64,000 bases of DNA from Dechloromonas sp. CZR5 (GTDB lineage: Bacteria > Pseudomonadota > Gammaproteobacteria > Burkholderiales > Rhodocyclaceae): the NCBI RefSeq assembly GCF_008711155.1, contig NZ_VUYQ01000003.1, positions 124,001 to 188,000 on the forward strand. The letters run 5' to 3'. Below, piece by piece: positions 27,675 through 38,024 of the stretch. The position numbers and the translations under genes are program-made. The first letter of the stretch is position 1, and each line of letters starts with the position of its first letter. The notes under the pieces are model-generated. The model did not search any database and had not been told where the DNA came from. It was given only the letters and a program-made list of their open reading frames with translations.

Positions 27675-29378
27675 ATGAACACCAATCTGATCTACGCAAA
27701 AACGCTGGCCGGTGACGAAGCGGTTCGGCAAAGCACGCGCGTTGTCCAAAGAAACCTGCGCATGGTTCTGGTTCAGGTTGACGGGAAGATGAGTGTTCAG
27801 GAGCTATCGGCCAAGATTGGCAATCCCCGTCTTGTTGAAGCTGCATTGCGCGAATTGGCGGAGGGCGGATATATCGTTCCCTTGCAGCCGGATGATCCGG
27901 TCTGGATGGAGCGGCTAGGGGCGGAGGAGGGGAGCGGGCATCAGGAGCTACAACAACCGATGTCGCAATTCTCGGTTTTTGGTGCAAAGCCCTCCGCTCC
28001 GCCGACGTCACAAGAGCTGCCCAGCGCGGCCAGCAATTTTTCATCCTTTGGAAAACCCATTTTGCCGACGAGTGGAAGCGGGGTTGGCGGCGGTTTCAAG
28101 CCCTCCATGATGCCGCCTCCGTTCCAGGTCGAACAGGAGGCTGTGTCGGAGGTACGGCAACCCGTGCGTCTGAGGGCCCGGCACTTCGGACTCGCATTTT
28201 TGACCATAGGGTTGCTAGGAATTGGGACGCTTCTGTTTTATCCGTATGAACGGTTTACGTCAGAGCTTGAGGCGGCAGCAAGTCAATTTGTCGGCATGCC
28301 GGTCAGCATCAGTCGTGTTGGTCTGGTGCTCTATCCCGTACCTCATTTAAAGCTGACGGGGATTAATCTGGGGCGCAATGGAGAGGGGCGGGTGGATGAA
28401 GTCCGTATTTCTTCGCCATGGGCTCTATTGAGTCATGCGCCGGTCCATATCTCGCGCGTTGATGTGAGTGGCGCTCACTTGCCGCCAAAGCAACTTTCTG
28501 CTTTGGCGTTTTTCCAGGCTGGCGAGCGAAAGCCGGAGGGAGGGGTGATCCGCAAATTGCGCCTCGAGCATTCCGAGGTACTTGTGGCGGAAACCCTGTC
28601 ATTTTCCGATATATATGGCGAAATCAATTTCCGTGCTGATGGGGAGCTGGAAAAGGCGACATTTGAAAGCAACGACCGGAGTTTGTTGATTGAAGCGAAG
28701 CCGGTGTCGCTCGGAATCGGATTGAATATTGAAGGTCGAGCCTGGAAGCCGGCGGGCACATCGGCTGTTTTTGCCTCGTTGCAAGCCAATGGTGTGCTGC
28801 AGGGCGACAAGCTGCTTGTTCAGAACATTGATACGACTTTTCTTGGCGGGCTTCTGCGCGGCAACTGGCTTCTGGATTGGAGCAAGGGTCTGTCCATGGC
28901 CGGGGATGGCACGCTAAGCAGAATTGATGTGCGCAAGCTGAGTGCTGCGTTTGCTCCATCCTTGAAGATGGAAGGGGAGTTGAGCGGGGCGTTCAAAGTG
29001 CGTGCCAACGGTCGCAGTTGGGAAGGGCTGTGGCGGAACATGGAAGCGTCCCTGAGTGCCGAGGTATCCCGGGGTACGCTGCACGGTCTTGATCTCGGTG
29101 AGGCGGCCCGGCGCAATGGCACGTCGGATGTACGCGGCGGGGCGACCAAGTTCGATTGGTTGCGCGCGACCTTGCAGCTAACGCCGAAACAAATTGTTTC
29201 GAGGGATGTGCGCATGGATGCCGGGATGGTGACTGCCGCCGGGCAGTTCGTGGCAGAGCGTGACGGACAGCTGGAGGGAAACATGGTGGTTGCCCTGCAA
29301 TCATCCGTCGCAAGGACGAATGTACCGGTTCGGATCTTTGGGGTGTTGCCGGATTTGACAGCGGCCGGTCATAAATAA
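27675..29378 (+). CDS. AsmA-like membrane protein with N-terminal winged-helix-like domain
   Basis: 567 aa. Residues 1-80 form a helical, winged-helix-like cytoplasmic domain (VDGKMSVQELSAKIGNPRLVEAALRELAEGGYIVPL, beginning near 35); residues 80-165 are a Pro/Ser/Gly-rich linker; a single membrane helix lies at about 170-190; the rest is a periplasmic AsmA-type repeat region (MPVSISRVGLVLYPVPHLKLTGINLG, then VDVSGAHL, MEGELSGAFKV). AsmA proteins act in envelope lipid transport or outer-membrane assembly. The cytoplasmic domain in front of the anchor is unusual. Monocistronic, with a terminator right after the stop. Confidence 0.8.
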   Translation: MNTNLIYAKTLAGDEAVRQSTRVVQRNLRMVLVQVDGKMSVQELSAKIGNPRLVEAALRELAEGGYIVPLQPDDPVWMERLGAEEGSGHQELQQPMSQFSVFGAKPSAPPTSQELPSAASNFSSFGKPILPTSGSGVGGGFKPSMMPPPFQVEQEAVSEVRQPVRLRARHFGLAFLTIGLLGIGTLLFYPYERFTSELEAAASQFVGMPVSISRVGLVLYPVPHLKLTGINLGRNGEGRVDEVRISSPWALLSHAPVHISRVDVSGAHLPPKQLSALAFFQAGERKPEGGVIRKLRLEHSEVLVAETLSFSDIYGEINFRADGELEKATFESNDRSLLIEAKPVSLGIGLNIEGRAWKPAGTSAVFASLQANGVLQGDKLLVQNIDTTFLGGLLRGNWLLDWSKGLSMAGDGTLSRIDVRKLSAAFAPSLKMEGELSGAFKVRANGRSWEGLWRNMEASLSAEVSRGTLHGLDLGEAARRNGTSDVRGGATKFDWLRATLQLTPKQIVSRDVRMDAGMVTAAGQFVAERDGQLEGNMVVALQSSVARTNVPVRIFGVLPDLTAAGHK

Positions 29379-29405
29379 AAAAGGCGGAACCGGAGTTCCG
29401 CCTTT
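29377..29405. terminator. bidirectional terminator between convergent genes
   Basis: Perfect 10-bp stem (29381-29390 with 29395-29404, loop CGGA) with an A-run before it and a short T stretch within and after the right arm. It serves the AsmA-like gene and the convergent aminotransferase. Confidence 0.85.
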
Positions 29406-29429
29406 CCTTGGTCAAGCAGTGTTTCCGAT

Positions 29430-30638
29430 TCAGGCCTTGGTGACCGTTGCGATCGCCTTGGCAACATAGTCGATGTTCTTCGTATTCAGCGCAGCCAGGC
29501 AGATGCGGCCGGTCGAGACCGCGTAGATGCCGAATTCGTCTTTCATCCGCTCTACTTGGGCAGCCGTCAGGCCAGTGTAGGAGAACATGCCGCGTTGTTG
29601 GGCAACGAAGGAGAAGTCCTGGGCGCAGCCGGTTGCCTTGATGGCATCTACCAGCCCGGAGCGCATGGCGCGGATGCGATCGCGCATGCCGGCCAGTTCG
29701 GCTTCCCACTGGGCACGCAGTTCAGCCGAGGCGAGAACACCGGCGACCAGAGCGCCACCGTGGGTCGGCGGGTTGGAGTAGTTGGTGCGGATAACGCGCT
29801 TGACTTGCGACATGACGCGGGCTGCCTCTTCCTTGGAGGCGGTGACGACGGACAGGGCGCCGACACGCTCGCCGTACAGCGAGAAGTTCTTGGAGAACGA
29901 GCTGGAAGCGAAGAATTGCAGGCCGGACTTGGAGAAGGCGCGGACTGCGACGGCGTCGGCATCGATGCCATCGGCGAAGCCCTGGTAAGCCATGTCCAGG
30001 AACGGAACCAAGCCGCGCTCCTGACAGATGGCGACGACTTCGGCCCACTGGGCATCGGAAAGGTCGGCACCGGTCGGGTTGTGGCAGCAGGCGTGCAGCA
30101 CGATGACCGAGCCCGGCTCCAGGCCTTGCAGGCAAGCCTTCATGCCGGCGAAGTTCACGCCGCGGGTGGCGGCATCATAGTACGGGTAGTTTTCAACGAC
30201 GAAGCCAGCCGACTCGAACAGCGCGCGGTGGTTTTCCCAGGACGGATCGCTGATGTAGACTTTGGCGTTCGGGTTCAGGCGCTTCAGGTAGTCGGCGCCG
30301 ATCTTTAGTGCGCCGGTACCGCCCAGTGCCTGGGCCGTGATGACCTGGCCGTTGGCCAACAGTTCGGAGTCCTTGCCGAGCAGCAGGTTCTGCACAGCGG
30401 TGTTGTAGGCCGGGTTGCCTTCGATCGGCTGGTAGCCGCGCGGCAGGCCGGCCTTGACGCGGGTTTCCTCGGCGGCCTTGACGGCGGCCAGCAGCGGAAT
30501 CTTGCCGTTGTCGTCGAAGTACACGCCGACGCCCAGATTGACCTTGGTGGTACGGGTGTCAGCGTTAAAGGCTTCGTTCAGACCGAGGATAGGATCGCGC
30601 GGGGCCATTTCCACCGCAGCGAAGATCGAAGAGGACAT
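29430..30638 (-). CDS. tyrB: aspartate/aromatic amino-acid aminotransferase
   Basis: 402 aa, class I PLP aminotransferase. The PLP lysine lies in [16 protein letters not shown] near residue 260, with [13 protein letters not shown] and FLDMAYQGF upstream and the arginine contact in the final third. The family transfers amino groups between aspartate, tyrosine or phenylalanine and 2-oxoglutarate. Whether it is AspC-like or TyrB-like cannot be settled from sequence alone. It is divergent from uvrB (76 nt between starts). Length is normal. Confidence 0.9.
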   Translation of the reverse strand: MSSSIFAAVEMAPRDPILGLNEAFNADTRTTKVNLGVGVYFDDNGKIPLLAAVKAAEETRVKAGLPRGYQPIEGNPAYNTAVQNLLLGKDSELLANGQVITAQALGGTGALKIGADYLKRLNPNAKVYISDPSWENHRALFESAGFVVENYPYYDAATRGVNFAGMKACLQGLEPGSVIVLHACCHNPTGADLSDAQWAEVVAICQERGLVPFLDMAYQGFADGIDADAVAVRAFSKSGLQFFASSSFSKNFSLYGERVGALSVVTASKEEAARVMSQVKRVIRTNYSNPPTHGGALVAGVLASAELRAQWEAELAGMRDRIRAMRSGLVDAIKATGCAQDFSFVAQQRGMFSYTGLTAAQVERMKDEFGIYAVSTGRICLAALNTKNIDYVAKAIATVTKA

Positions 30639-30714
30639 AAGAACTCCGTGGAATAATACGAATGATGATCACGCAGCATGCCTGCCACGCGAGAGAAAAC
30701 CGAAGAATTCTAGC

Positions 30715-32781
30715 ATGACCGAAACCAACACCTCCACGCCGGTTGTCACCTTTGAAAACAGCCCCTATCGACTGCATCAGCCGTTCCCTCCGGCCGGCGA
30801 TCAGCCGGGGGCAATTTGCCAGTTGGTCGAAGGGATTGAAGATGGCCTGTCGTTCCAGACCTTGCTGGGCGTAACCGGTTCCGGAAAAACCTATTCCATG
30901 GCCAACGTCATCGCCCGTACAGGGCGGCCGGCGCTCGTTCTGGCACCCAACAAGACGCTTGCGGCGCAGCTGTACTCGGAGTTCAAGGAGTTCTTCCCCG
31001 AAAATGCTGTCGAGTATTTCGTGTCTTATTACGATTACTACCAGCCGGAAGCCTATGTGCCGTCGAGGGATCTGTTTATCGAAAAAGACAGTTCGATCAA
31101 CGATCACATCGAGCAGATGCGCCTGTCGGCCACCAAGAGCCTGATCGAGCGCCGCGATGTGGTAATTGTGGCGACCGTGTCATGCATCTACGGCATTGGT
31201 GACCGGGACGAATATCACAACATGATTCTGACCATGCGCGTCGGCGATCGACTCGATCAGCGGGCCATCGTCAAGCGTCTGACGGATATGCAGTACGAGC
31301 GCAACGAGATGGATTTCCATCGAGGAACATTCCGCGTGCGCGGCGACATCATCGATATCTTTCCGGCGGAGCACGCCGAGCATGCCATTCGTGTCTCGCT
31401 GTTTGACGACGAGATAGAGGGGCTCCAATTCTTCGATCCATTGACCGGGCATCTGCTGCACAAGGCGCTTCGCTTCACGGTATTCCCCGCGTCGCACTAC
31501 GTTACGCCGAGGGCGACGGTATTGCGTGCCATCGATGCCATCAAGGAGGAGCTCAGGGAGCGGGTTGTCTGGTTCACGGCAAACAACAAGCTGGTTGAAG
31601 CACAAAGAATTGAGCAACGGACCAAGTTTGACCTCGAGATGCTGGACCAGATCGGATTCTGCAAGGGTATTGAGAACTACTCTCGCCATTTTTCCGGACG
31701 CAAGGCCGGTGAAGCACCTCCTACGCTGATCGACTATCTGCCGCCCGACGCCCTCATGTTCATCGATGAGTCCCACGTCTCCATCGGTCAGGTCGGCGGG
31801 ATGTACAAGGGGGATCGCTCGCGCAAGGAGAACCTGGTTGACTACGGATTCCGATTGCCTTCGGCGCTGGATAACAGGCCTTTGCAGTTCAACGAGTTCG
31901 AAGCACACATGCGGCAGACTGTTTTCGTTTCTGCGACACCGGCGGACTACGAGCGGCAGCACGCCGGGCAGGTCGTAGAACAGGTGGTGCGGCCGACCGG
32001 CCTGATCGATCCTGAGGTTCTGGTCAAGCCGGCGTCGACACAGGTTGACGATCTGCTCGTCGAGATCGGTAAGCGGGTGTCGCTCGGAGAGCGCGTTCTG
32101 GTCACCACATTGACCAAGCGCATGGCCGAGGACTTGACCGATTTCCTGGGGGACAACGGCATCAAGGTTCGCTATCTGCATTCGGATATCGATACCGTCG
32201 AGCGGGTCGAGATTATTCGCGACCTTCGTCTCGGCGAGTTCGATGTCCTGGTCGGCATCAACTTGTTGCGCGAGGGGCTGGACATTCCAGAAGTGTCGCT
32301 GGTCGCTATCCTGGATGCGGACAAGGAGGGCTTCCTGCGTTCGGAGCGTTCGCTGATTCAGACCGTTGGGCGTGCGGCGCGTCACATCCATGGCACAGCC
32401 ATCCTCTATGCTGATAAAGTAACGCAATCCATGCAGCGCGCCATTGCCGAAACGGAACGCCGGCGTGAAAAGCAGGTCAGCTTTAATGTGGAGCATGGCA
32501 TCACGCCGCGCGGGGTGTCGAAGAAGATCAAGGACATCATCGACGGCGTCTACGATACGGCCTCGGTCCAGAACGAATTGAAAGCTGCTCAGCAGCAAGC
32601 GGCCTACGAGGCCATGGATGAAAAGACGGTGGCCAGGGAGATCAGGCGTCTCGAAAAACAGATGATGGAGTGCGCCAAGAACCTGGAATTCGAAAAAGCG
32701 GCGGCGGCCCGCGACGAATTGTTCCTGCTCAAGGAGCGTGTATTCGGTGCGGCACGGCACGACGCGGACGGAGATAAATAA
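30715..32781 (+). CDS. uvrB: excinuclease ABC subunit B
   Basis: 688 aa from ATG 30715 (an in-frame upstream extension from 30454 covers the antisense aminotransferase and is rejected). Walker A GVTGSGKT at residues 52-59, [12 protein letters not shown] beta-hairpin region, DESHVS helicase motif, motif VI VGRAARH and a C-terminal UVR domain ([20 protein letters not shown]). UvrB verifies damage and loads UvrC, also in this window. No SOS box was identified upstream. The phosphatase gene begins 1 nt after its stop. Confidence 0.98.
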   Translation: MTETNTSTPVVTFENSPYRLHQPFPPAGDQPGAICQLVEGIEDGLSFQTLLGVTGSGKTYSMANVIARTGRPALVLAPNKTLAAQLYSEFKEFFPENAVEYFVSYYDYYQPEAYVPSRDLFIEKDSSINDHIEQMRLSATKSLIERRDVVIVATVSCIYGIGDRDEYHNMILTMRVGDRLDQRAIVKRLTDMQYERNEMDFHRGTFRVRGDIIDIFPAEHAEHAIRVSLFDDEIEGLQFFDPLTGHLLHKALRFTVFPASHYVTPRATVLRAIDAIKEELRERVVWFTANNKLVEAQRIEQRTKFDLEMLDQIGFCKGIENYSRHFSGRKAGEAPPTLIDYLPPDALMFIDESHVSIGQVGGMYKGDRSRKENLVDYGFRLPSALDNRPLQFNEFEAHMRQTVFVSATPADYERQHAGQVVEQVVRPTGLIDPEVLVKPASTQVDDLLVEIGKRVSLGERVLVTTLTKRMAEDLTDFLGDNGIKVRYLHSDIDTVERVEIIRDLRLGEFDVLVGINLLREGLDIPEVSLVAILDADKEGFLRSERSLIQTVGRAARHIHGTAILYADKVTQSMQRAIAETERRREKQVSFNVEHGITPRGVSKKIKDIIDGVYDTASVQNELKAAQQQAAYEAMDEKTVAREIRRLEKQMMECAKNLEFEKAAAARDELFLLKERVFGAARHDADGDK

Positions 32782-32782
32782 A

Positions 32783-33265
32783 ATGACTTACCGCGTGCTT
32801 CTGGTGTGCATGGGTAACATATGTCGCTCCCCAACTGCAGAGGGGGTGCTTCGTTATTTCATTAAAATCAACAATCTCGGCGATAAAGTTGAAGTTGATT
32901 CTGCGGGTACGCACGGCTATCACGTCGGCGAAGCGCCGGATTCGCGAACCCAGCGAGCCGCTTCTGCGCGAGGTTACAACCTTTCGCAGCTCAGGGCGCG
33001 CAAGGTCGCGCGCCAGGATCTTGATTACTTCGACCTGGTCCTGGCCATGGACAAGAGCAATCTGGACAATCTCAAACGTATGGCTTCGCCGGAGCAGCAG
33101 GAACGGATCAAGCTCTTCATGGATTACGCCAGAAATTTCGATGATGACGAAGTGCCCGATCCTTACTACGGACTGGGGCACGGCTTCGACCTCGTGCTGG
33201 ATATGGTCGAGGATGCATCGCTTGGCTTGATCGAGGATATTCGGAAGAAACTCGGGCGTTCCTGA
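32783..33265 (+). CDS. low-molecular-weight protein-tyrosine phosphatase
   Basis: 160 aa. The CX5R loop is CMGNICRS at residues 9-16, and the general-acid Asp lies in the DPYYG motif near residue 128; both are intact. The protein is cytoplasmic. In bacteria these enzymes act on tyrosine kinases of capsule or exopolysaccharide synthesis, or on other phosphoproteins; here the partner is unknown, and it follows uvrB by 1 nt. A bidirectional terminator closes the unit. Confidence 0.95.
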   Translation: MTYRVLLVCMGNICRSPTAEGVLRYFIKINNLGDKVEVDSAGTHGYHVGEAPDSRTQRAASARGYNLSQLRARKVARQDLDYFDLVLAMDKSNLDNLKRMASPEQQERIKLFMDYARNFDDDEVPDPYYGLGHGFDLVLDMVEDASLGLIEDIRKKLGRS

Positions 33266-33284
33266 ATATCCGCTTCCCGCAGGC

Positions 33285-33314
33285 AAAAAAATGGCACCCA
33301 TCGGGTGCCATTTT
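33285..33314. terminator. bidirectional terminator between phosphatase and rne
   Basis: 12-bp perfect stem (33288-33299 with 33303-33314, 3-nt loop) with A-run on one side and T-run on the other. It can end both the uvrB-phosphatase transcript and the convergent rne transcript. Confidence 0.9.
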
Positions 33315-33334
33315 CATTGGGTCGGACGACCGGC

Positions 33335-35974
33335 CTATTTGGCGGTTTCCACCATGACCAGCGGCTCATCGGCAGCCTGGGCAAGCGGCTGCTGCTTGCG
33401 CGGGCGTCCCAGCTTGGCCGGCGGCTCAGCCTGGGCAACGATGATCGGTGTAGAGGTCGTTTGCACCATGACGAGGCCGCTATCTGCCAGGACGGCATCA
33501 AGGTTGACCGGCGCTTCGGCGATGGTTGCCACTTTCTCCTCAGGTGCTTCCTCCTTGACGACGGAGGGGGCGAGTTCTACTGCCTGCGTTTCCACAGCGA
33601 GGGGCGCTTCCGGCGCTGCCACGGCTTGGGCCTCCGGCGGTGTCGCGACGACAATCGCTGCAACGGGTTCCGGGACGGTCTCTGCAACGGTTGCTGCGGG
33701 TTCAATCGCCGGGATCACCACGACAACCGGTTCCTGAGCTGCAGGAGCGGCTTCAAGGGATTCCGATGCGGGAGGCGCTTCTGCGACAACGGTCGTTGCG
33801 ACGGCTTCCGCTTCGTTGCGACGCTCGCCACGACCGCGACCACCGCGACGACCGCGACGGCGGCTGCCTTGCTCCTCGCCGTTTCCGGTGTCGGTGGCGT
33901 CATTGTTGTTGGCCGGTGCCGCAGCAATCGAAGCGTCGGCTGCGACTGCGGTGAGTTTCATCTCAACCGCTTCCGGTTGCTGGCGCTCGCGACGTTCCTT
34001 GCGCTCGCCACGCTGGCGGCGTTCCTGGCGTTCGCCCGAATTGCCGGCAGTTTCTTCCGGGGCAGGCTTTTCGGCATTGCGTTCGTTGCGGTTGCCACGA
34101 TCCTTGTTGCGTTCGCCACGCTCGCCGCGTTCTTCATCGCGGCGGTTTCCGTTGTTGCGGCCACCACGGCGGCCGTCACGGTCGCGACGGTTTTCCGAAC
34201 GTCCTTCACGCGGCTTCTTGGCCGGTTCCGGAGCGGCGACGGGCTCTGTCGGCTGCGGTTCCGAGCGGAACCAGGAGAAAATCTTCGAGAACAGGCCTGC
34301 TTCCGGCTTGGCGGCGACGGGCGCAGGGGCTGGCGTCTCGGCTTTTTCGGGAACGATGGGCGCCGGCTGCTCCGGCGAGACGCCCTTGATGGCAGCTTCC
34401 TGGCGCGGCTTGGCAGCTTCCTGCTGGGTGGCCTGCTTGATCGCGTCCTCGATCGGCATGTCGACCATCTTGTAGGACGGTTCGCGAGAGTCGTCGTGGT
34501 TCAGATCGTCGTGGCGCAGACGGGTGATGGTGTGCTGCGGCGTTTCGAGATGAACGTTCGGGATCAGCAGGATGGTGACCTTGTGACGCAACTCGATGGC
34601 CTGGATGTCCGGCCGCTTCTCGTTGAGCAGGAAGGTGGCGACATCGACCGGCACCTGGACATGCACGGCGCCGGTGTTTTCCTTCATCGACTCCTCTTCG
34701 AGGATGCGCAGGATGTGCAGCGCAGCCGATTCGGTGGAGCGGATATGACCGGTACCGGTACAGCGCGGGCAGGGGATGTAGCTGGTTTCGGCAAGGGCCG
34801 GGCGCAGGCGCTGACGGGACAGTTCCATCAGGCCGAAGCGGCTGATCTTGCCCATCTGGACACGGGCGCGGTCGAAACGCAACGCATCTCGCAGGCGATT
34901 TTCGACTTCGCGCTGGTTCTTGGAATTCTCCATGTCGATGAAGTCGATCACGATCAGGCCGCCCAAGTCGCGCAGACGCAACTGGCGGGCCAGTTCTTCG
35001 GCAGCTTCAAGGTTGGTCTTGAACGCGGTTTCCTCGATGTCCGAGCCCTTGGTGGCGCGGCCGGAGTTCACGTCGACGGCGACCAGTGCCTCGGTGTGGT
35101 CGATGACGATGGCGCCGCCGGAGGGCAGATTGACCTGGCGGGCGAAGGCCGTTTCGATCTGGTGCTCGATCTGGAAGCGCGAGAACAGCGGCACGTCGTC
35201 GCGGTAGCGCTTGACGCGATTGACGTTGCCCGGCATCACCGTGCCCATGAAGGCGCGGGCCTGCTCGTAGACCTCGTCGGTGTCGATCAGGATTTCCCCG
35301 ATGTCCGGCTGGAAATAGTCGCGGATGGCGCGAATGACCAGGCTGCCTTCGAGGTAGATCAGGAAGGCGCCGGACTGCTGCTGGGCGGCGCCTTCGATGG
35401 CGGTCCACAGTTGCAGCAGGTAGTTCAGGTCCCACTGCAGCTCTTCAGCCTGGCGGCCGATGGCGGCGGTGCGAGCGATCAGGCTCATGCCATTGGGCAC
35501 CTCGAGCTGATCCATTACTTCACGAAGTTCGGCGCGCTCGTCACCGTCGACGCGACGGGAGACGCCGCCGCCGCGCGGATTGTTCGGCATCAGAACCAGA
35601 TAGCGACCGGCCAGCGAGACGTAGGTGGTCAGGGCGGCGCCCTTGTTGCCTCGTTCGTCCTTGTCGACCTGGACGATCAGCTCCTGGCCTTCCTTGAGCG
35701 CCTCGTTGATCTTGGCGCGTCCGACTTCGGTGCCCGGTTGGAAATAGGAGCGGGAGACTTCCTTGAAGGGCAGGAAGCCGTGGCGATCGGCACCGTAATC
35801 GACGAAGCAGGCTTCGAGAGACGGTTCGATCCGGGTGATGACACCCTTGTAGATGTTGCTTTTGCGTTGTTCCTTGGCGGCGGATTCAATGTCGAGATCG
35901 ATCAATTTCTGACCATCGACAATGGCGACACGGAGTTCTTCCGCCTGTGTCGCATTGAAGAGCATGCGTTTCAT
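33335..35974 (-). CDS. rne: ribonuclease E
   Basis: 879 aa from ATG 35974 (MKRMLFNATQAEELRVAIVDG). S1 domain, RNase H-like and DNase I-like catalytic core with metal-binding VDVNSGRATKG and DFIDMENSKNQREVENRLRD, zinc-link CPRCTGTG, then about 380 residues of low-complexity tail with Arg-rich segments (RRERRQ, RRGRRGGRGRGERR) and Ala/Pro/Glu-rich stretches, the scaffold part for RNA and degradosome partners. A long open frame on the opposite strand across this region is a shadow. Divergent from rluC. Confidence 0.98.
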   Translation of the reverse strand: MKRMLFNATQAEELRVAIVDGQKLIDLDIESAAKEQRKSNIYKGVITRIEPSLEACFVDYGADRHGFLPFKEVSRSYFQPGTEVGRAKINEALKEGQELIVQVDKDERGNKGAALTTYVSLAGRYLVLMPNNPRGGGVSRRVDGDERAELREVMDQLEVPNGMSLIARTAAIGRQAEELQWDLNYLLQLWTAIEGAAQQQSGAFLIYLEGSLVIRAIRDYFQPDIGEILIDTDEVYEQARAFMGTVMPGNVNRVKRYRDDVPLFSRFQIEHQIETAFARQVNLPSGGAIVIDHTEALVAVDVNSGRATKGSDIEETAFKTNLEAAEELARQLRLRDLGGLIVIDFIDMENSKNQREVENRLRDALRFDRARVQMGKISRFGLMELSRQRLRPALAETSYIPCPRCTGTGHIRSTESAALHILRILEEESMKENTGAVHVQVPVDVATFLLNEKRPDIQAIELRHKVTILLIPNVHLETPQHTITRLRHDDLNHDDSREPSYKMVDMPIEDAIKQATQQEAAKPRQEAAIKGVSPEQPAPIVPEKAETPAPAPVAAKPEAGLFSKIFSWFRSEPQPTEPVAAPEPAKKPREGRSENRRDRDGRRGGRNNGNRRDEERGERGERNKDRGNRNERNAEKPAPEETAGNSGERQERRQRGERKERRERQQPEAVEMKLTAVAADASIAAAPANNNDATDTGNGEEQGSRRRGRRGGRGRGERRNEAEAVATTVVAEAPPASESLEAAPAAQEPVVVVIPAIEPAATVAETVPEPVAAIVVATPPEAQAVAAPEAPLAVETQAVELAPSVVKEEAPEEKVATIAEAPVNLDAVLADSGLVMVQTTSTPIIVAQAEPPAKLGRPRKQQPLAQAADEPLVMVETAK

Positions 35975-36372
35975 TGTTTTCGGGCTCCAGCGCACAGTAG
36001 CGCGCGGCAACGAAACGCCTTGGCAGGCAGCGTTTTCTTTATCGGGTTGCGTTCATGTAGGTGATGAGGGCAAAGGCGATTCGAAGGTGCTGATCAACAA
36101 ATGGTCGCGTGTTTTTTATTGAAATGCGCGACCTGAAAATTCCTGCCACAGGCAATCGTGCGTGCTTACCGTGGGCTTATCCATTAACATCACTACTTTT
36201 GGTGAGTGAACTTAACCAGTCGTTTTGCGTTGGTCTGGCCTGAGCAGTTGGCGCAGGAAAGACTTGGAAACCTGCCGTTTGGCGGTCGCGCCAGTGGCGC
36301 GAGGGCGAACGGTCTGACGGTTCAGTATCTCTTGCAAACCGGGACGCAAAACGTGGGCAGTATATTAGAAAA
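35975..36372. other. 398-nt divergent intergenic region, rne leader and rluC upstream
   Basis: No coding region can be supported. It must hold the rne and rluC promoters, but no pair of good -35/-10 boxes was found; a TATATT 7 nt before the rluC ATG is too close. In E. coli the rne 5' leader is long and is used by RNase E to autoregulate; a leader of similar size here makes the same plausible, without structural proof. Confidence 0.5.
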
Positions 36373-37377
36373 ATGAATGGCGTAGGTAACAATTCAGTCG
36401 CATATGTCGTGATCGGCGACGAAGAGCAGGGCCAGCGTCTCGACAATTTTCTGATCCGCTGCTGCAAAGGGGTTCCGAAAAGCCACATCTACCGGATTTT
36501 GCGTAGCGGCGAAGTGCGGGTGAACAGCAAACGGGTCGATGCGACCTATCGCTTGCGTGCCGGCGACAATTTGCGCATTCCACCGATCCGCATCGCCGAA
36601 AGGCCGCAGAACGAGGTAGATGAAGCAGCCAAGCAACGTGTCGACTTGCCCGTCATTTATGAAGACGAGGCCATGCTGGTTATCGACAAGCCGGAGGGCG
36701 TGGCGGTGCACGGTGGGAGTGGCGTCAGCTTCGGTGTCATCGAGGCGCTGCGGCGCCAGCGGCCGCAGGCCAAGTTTCTTGAGTTGGCGCACCGGCTGGA
36801 TCGTGAAACTTCGGGTGTGCTGCTGGTCGGCAAGAAGCGTCTGGCGCTGACCGCCTTGCACGACATGTTTCGAGAACACGGTGCCGGGGCGGACAAGCGC
36901 TATCTCGTCCTGGTCAAGGGGCGGTGGATGAACAATACGCAGCACGTGAAGCTGCCACTACACAAGTACCTGACGGAGGGGGGAGAGCGGCGTGTGTCTG
37001 TCGATCCCCAGGGTAAGGCGTCGCATACGGTTTTCCGTCTGCTGGCACGCTGGCCAGAAATGAGCCTGCTTGAGGCGCAGCTGAAAACCGGCCGTACCCA
37101 CCAGATTCGCGTTCACCTGGCTCATTTGGGGTTTCCGATTCTGGGCGATGAAAAATATGGCGATTTCGCGCTGAATAAGCAATTGAAGCGCGATGGATTG
37201 AAACGCATGGCGCTACACGCCTGGAGAATGGCTTTCCGCCACCCGCTGACGGCATCACCGCTGGAGTGCGTCGCGCCCTTGCCGAATGGTATTGGAGGCT
37301 ATATTGCTGTCGTCGATACGAAACTAAGTCGCGAATTCACCGCTGAAAATTACGGACAGATATTGACTGCGCCATGA
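36373..37377 (+). CDS. rluC: 23S rRNA pseudouridine synthase RluC-like
   Basis: 334 aa. An N-terminal S4 RNA-binding domain (GQRLDNFLIRCCKGVPKSHIYRILRSG) is followed by the RluA-class catalytic domain with HRLDRETSGVLLV (catalytic Asp) and the C-terminal GRTHQIRVHLAHLGFPILGDEKYG. It isomerises uridines of 23S rRNA. The next gene overlaps by 4 nt. Divergence from rne matches a common proteobacterial arrangement. Confidence 0.95.
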   Translation: MNGVGNNSVAYVVIGDEEQGQRLDNFLIRCCKGVPKSHIYRILRSGEVRVNSKRVDATYRLRAGDNLRIPPIRIAERPQNEVDEAAKQRVDLPVIYEDEAMLVIDKPEGVAVHGGSGVSFGVIEALRRQRPQAKFLELAHRLDRETSGVLLVGKKRLALTALHDMFREHGAGADKRYLVLVKGRWMNNTQHVKLPLHKYLTEGGERRVSVDPQGKASHTVFRLLARWPEMSLLEAQLKTGRTHQIRVHLAHLGFPILGDEKYGDFALNKQLKRDGLKRMALHAWRMAFRHPLTASPLECVAPLPNGIGGYIAVVDTKLSREFTAENYGQILTAP

Positions 37378-38024
37378 AATACGAATTGGTTGTCTTCGAC
37401 TGGGATGGCACGCTGCTGGATTCGGCAGGGGCCATCGTACACGCCATTCAGGCGGCTTGCCGGGATCTCGATTTGCCGGTACCCGAGGATGGGCGTGCCC
37501 GGCACGTAATCGGACTCGGTCTTGTCGATGCGATGCGTCACGCCGTCCCGGAGCTGCCGGCGGAGCGCTATCAGGCCATGGTCGAGCGTTATCGCTTTCA
37601 TTACCTTTCAGGGGATCATGAGTTGACGCTGTTCGACGGTGTTCCCGAAATGCTGGCGCGCCTCAAGCGCGACGGCCACATCCTGGCCGTGGCTACTGGC
37701 AAGAGCAGGGTGGGACTGGAGCGGGCCCTTGATCATTCGGGTTTACGTCCGCTGTTCCAGTCCTCGCGTTGTGCTGATGAGTGCCATTCGAAGCCGCATC
37801 CGCAGATGCTCGAGGAATTGATGGCAGAGTTTGGTGTGGCGCAGGCGACCACAGTCATGATCGGCGATACGTCGCATGACTTGTTGATGGCCAGCAACGC
37901 CGGCGTAGACGGTCTGGCAGTTGCGTATGGTGCTCATCCTCGTGATCATTTGCTGGAGCACAAGCCTGTTGCGTGCCTCCGCGACGTAATTGAATTGGAT
38001 CGATGGCTGAAGGATTTCGCCTGA
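37374..38024 (+). CDS. HAD-superfamily hydrolase, phosphoglycolate-phosphatase-like
   Basis: 216 aa. HAD motif I DWDGTLLDS, motif II region AVATGKSR, motif III Lys in HSKPHP and acidic motif IV GDTSHDLLMA. The cap is the helical type. Substrate unknown; the family includes Gph. Start overlaps rluC by 4 nt, and its 3' end overlaps the Rieske gene by 22 nt, so these form one translational unit. Confidence 0.93.
   Translation: MKYELVVFDWDGTLLDSAGAIVHAIQAACRDLDLPVPEDGRARHVIGLGLVDAMRHAVPELPAERYQAMVERYRFHYLSGDHELTLFDGVPEMLARLKRDGHILAVATGKSRVGLERALDHSGLRPLFQSSRCADECHSKPHPQMLEELMAEFGVAQATTVMIGDTSHDLLMASNAGVDGLAVAYGAHPRDHLLEHKPVACLRDVIELDRWLKDFA

Noticed and set aside
30454..30714. In-frame upstream extension of uvrB
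   Set aside because: It lies antisense to the aminotransferase 5' end; UvrB homology begins at ATG 30715.
33305..36064. 919-codon open frame on the plus strand opposite rne
   Set aside because: It is the antisense shadow of the GC-rich rne gene; the minus-strand frame shows clear RNase E motifs, and the plus-strand product is low in recognisable domains.
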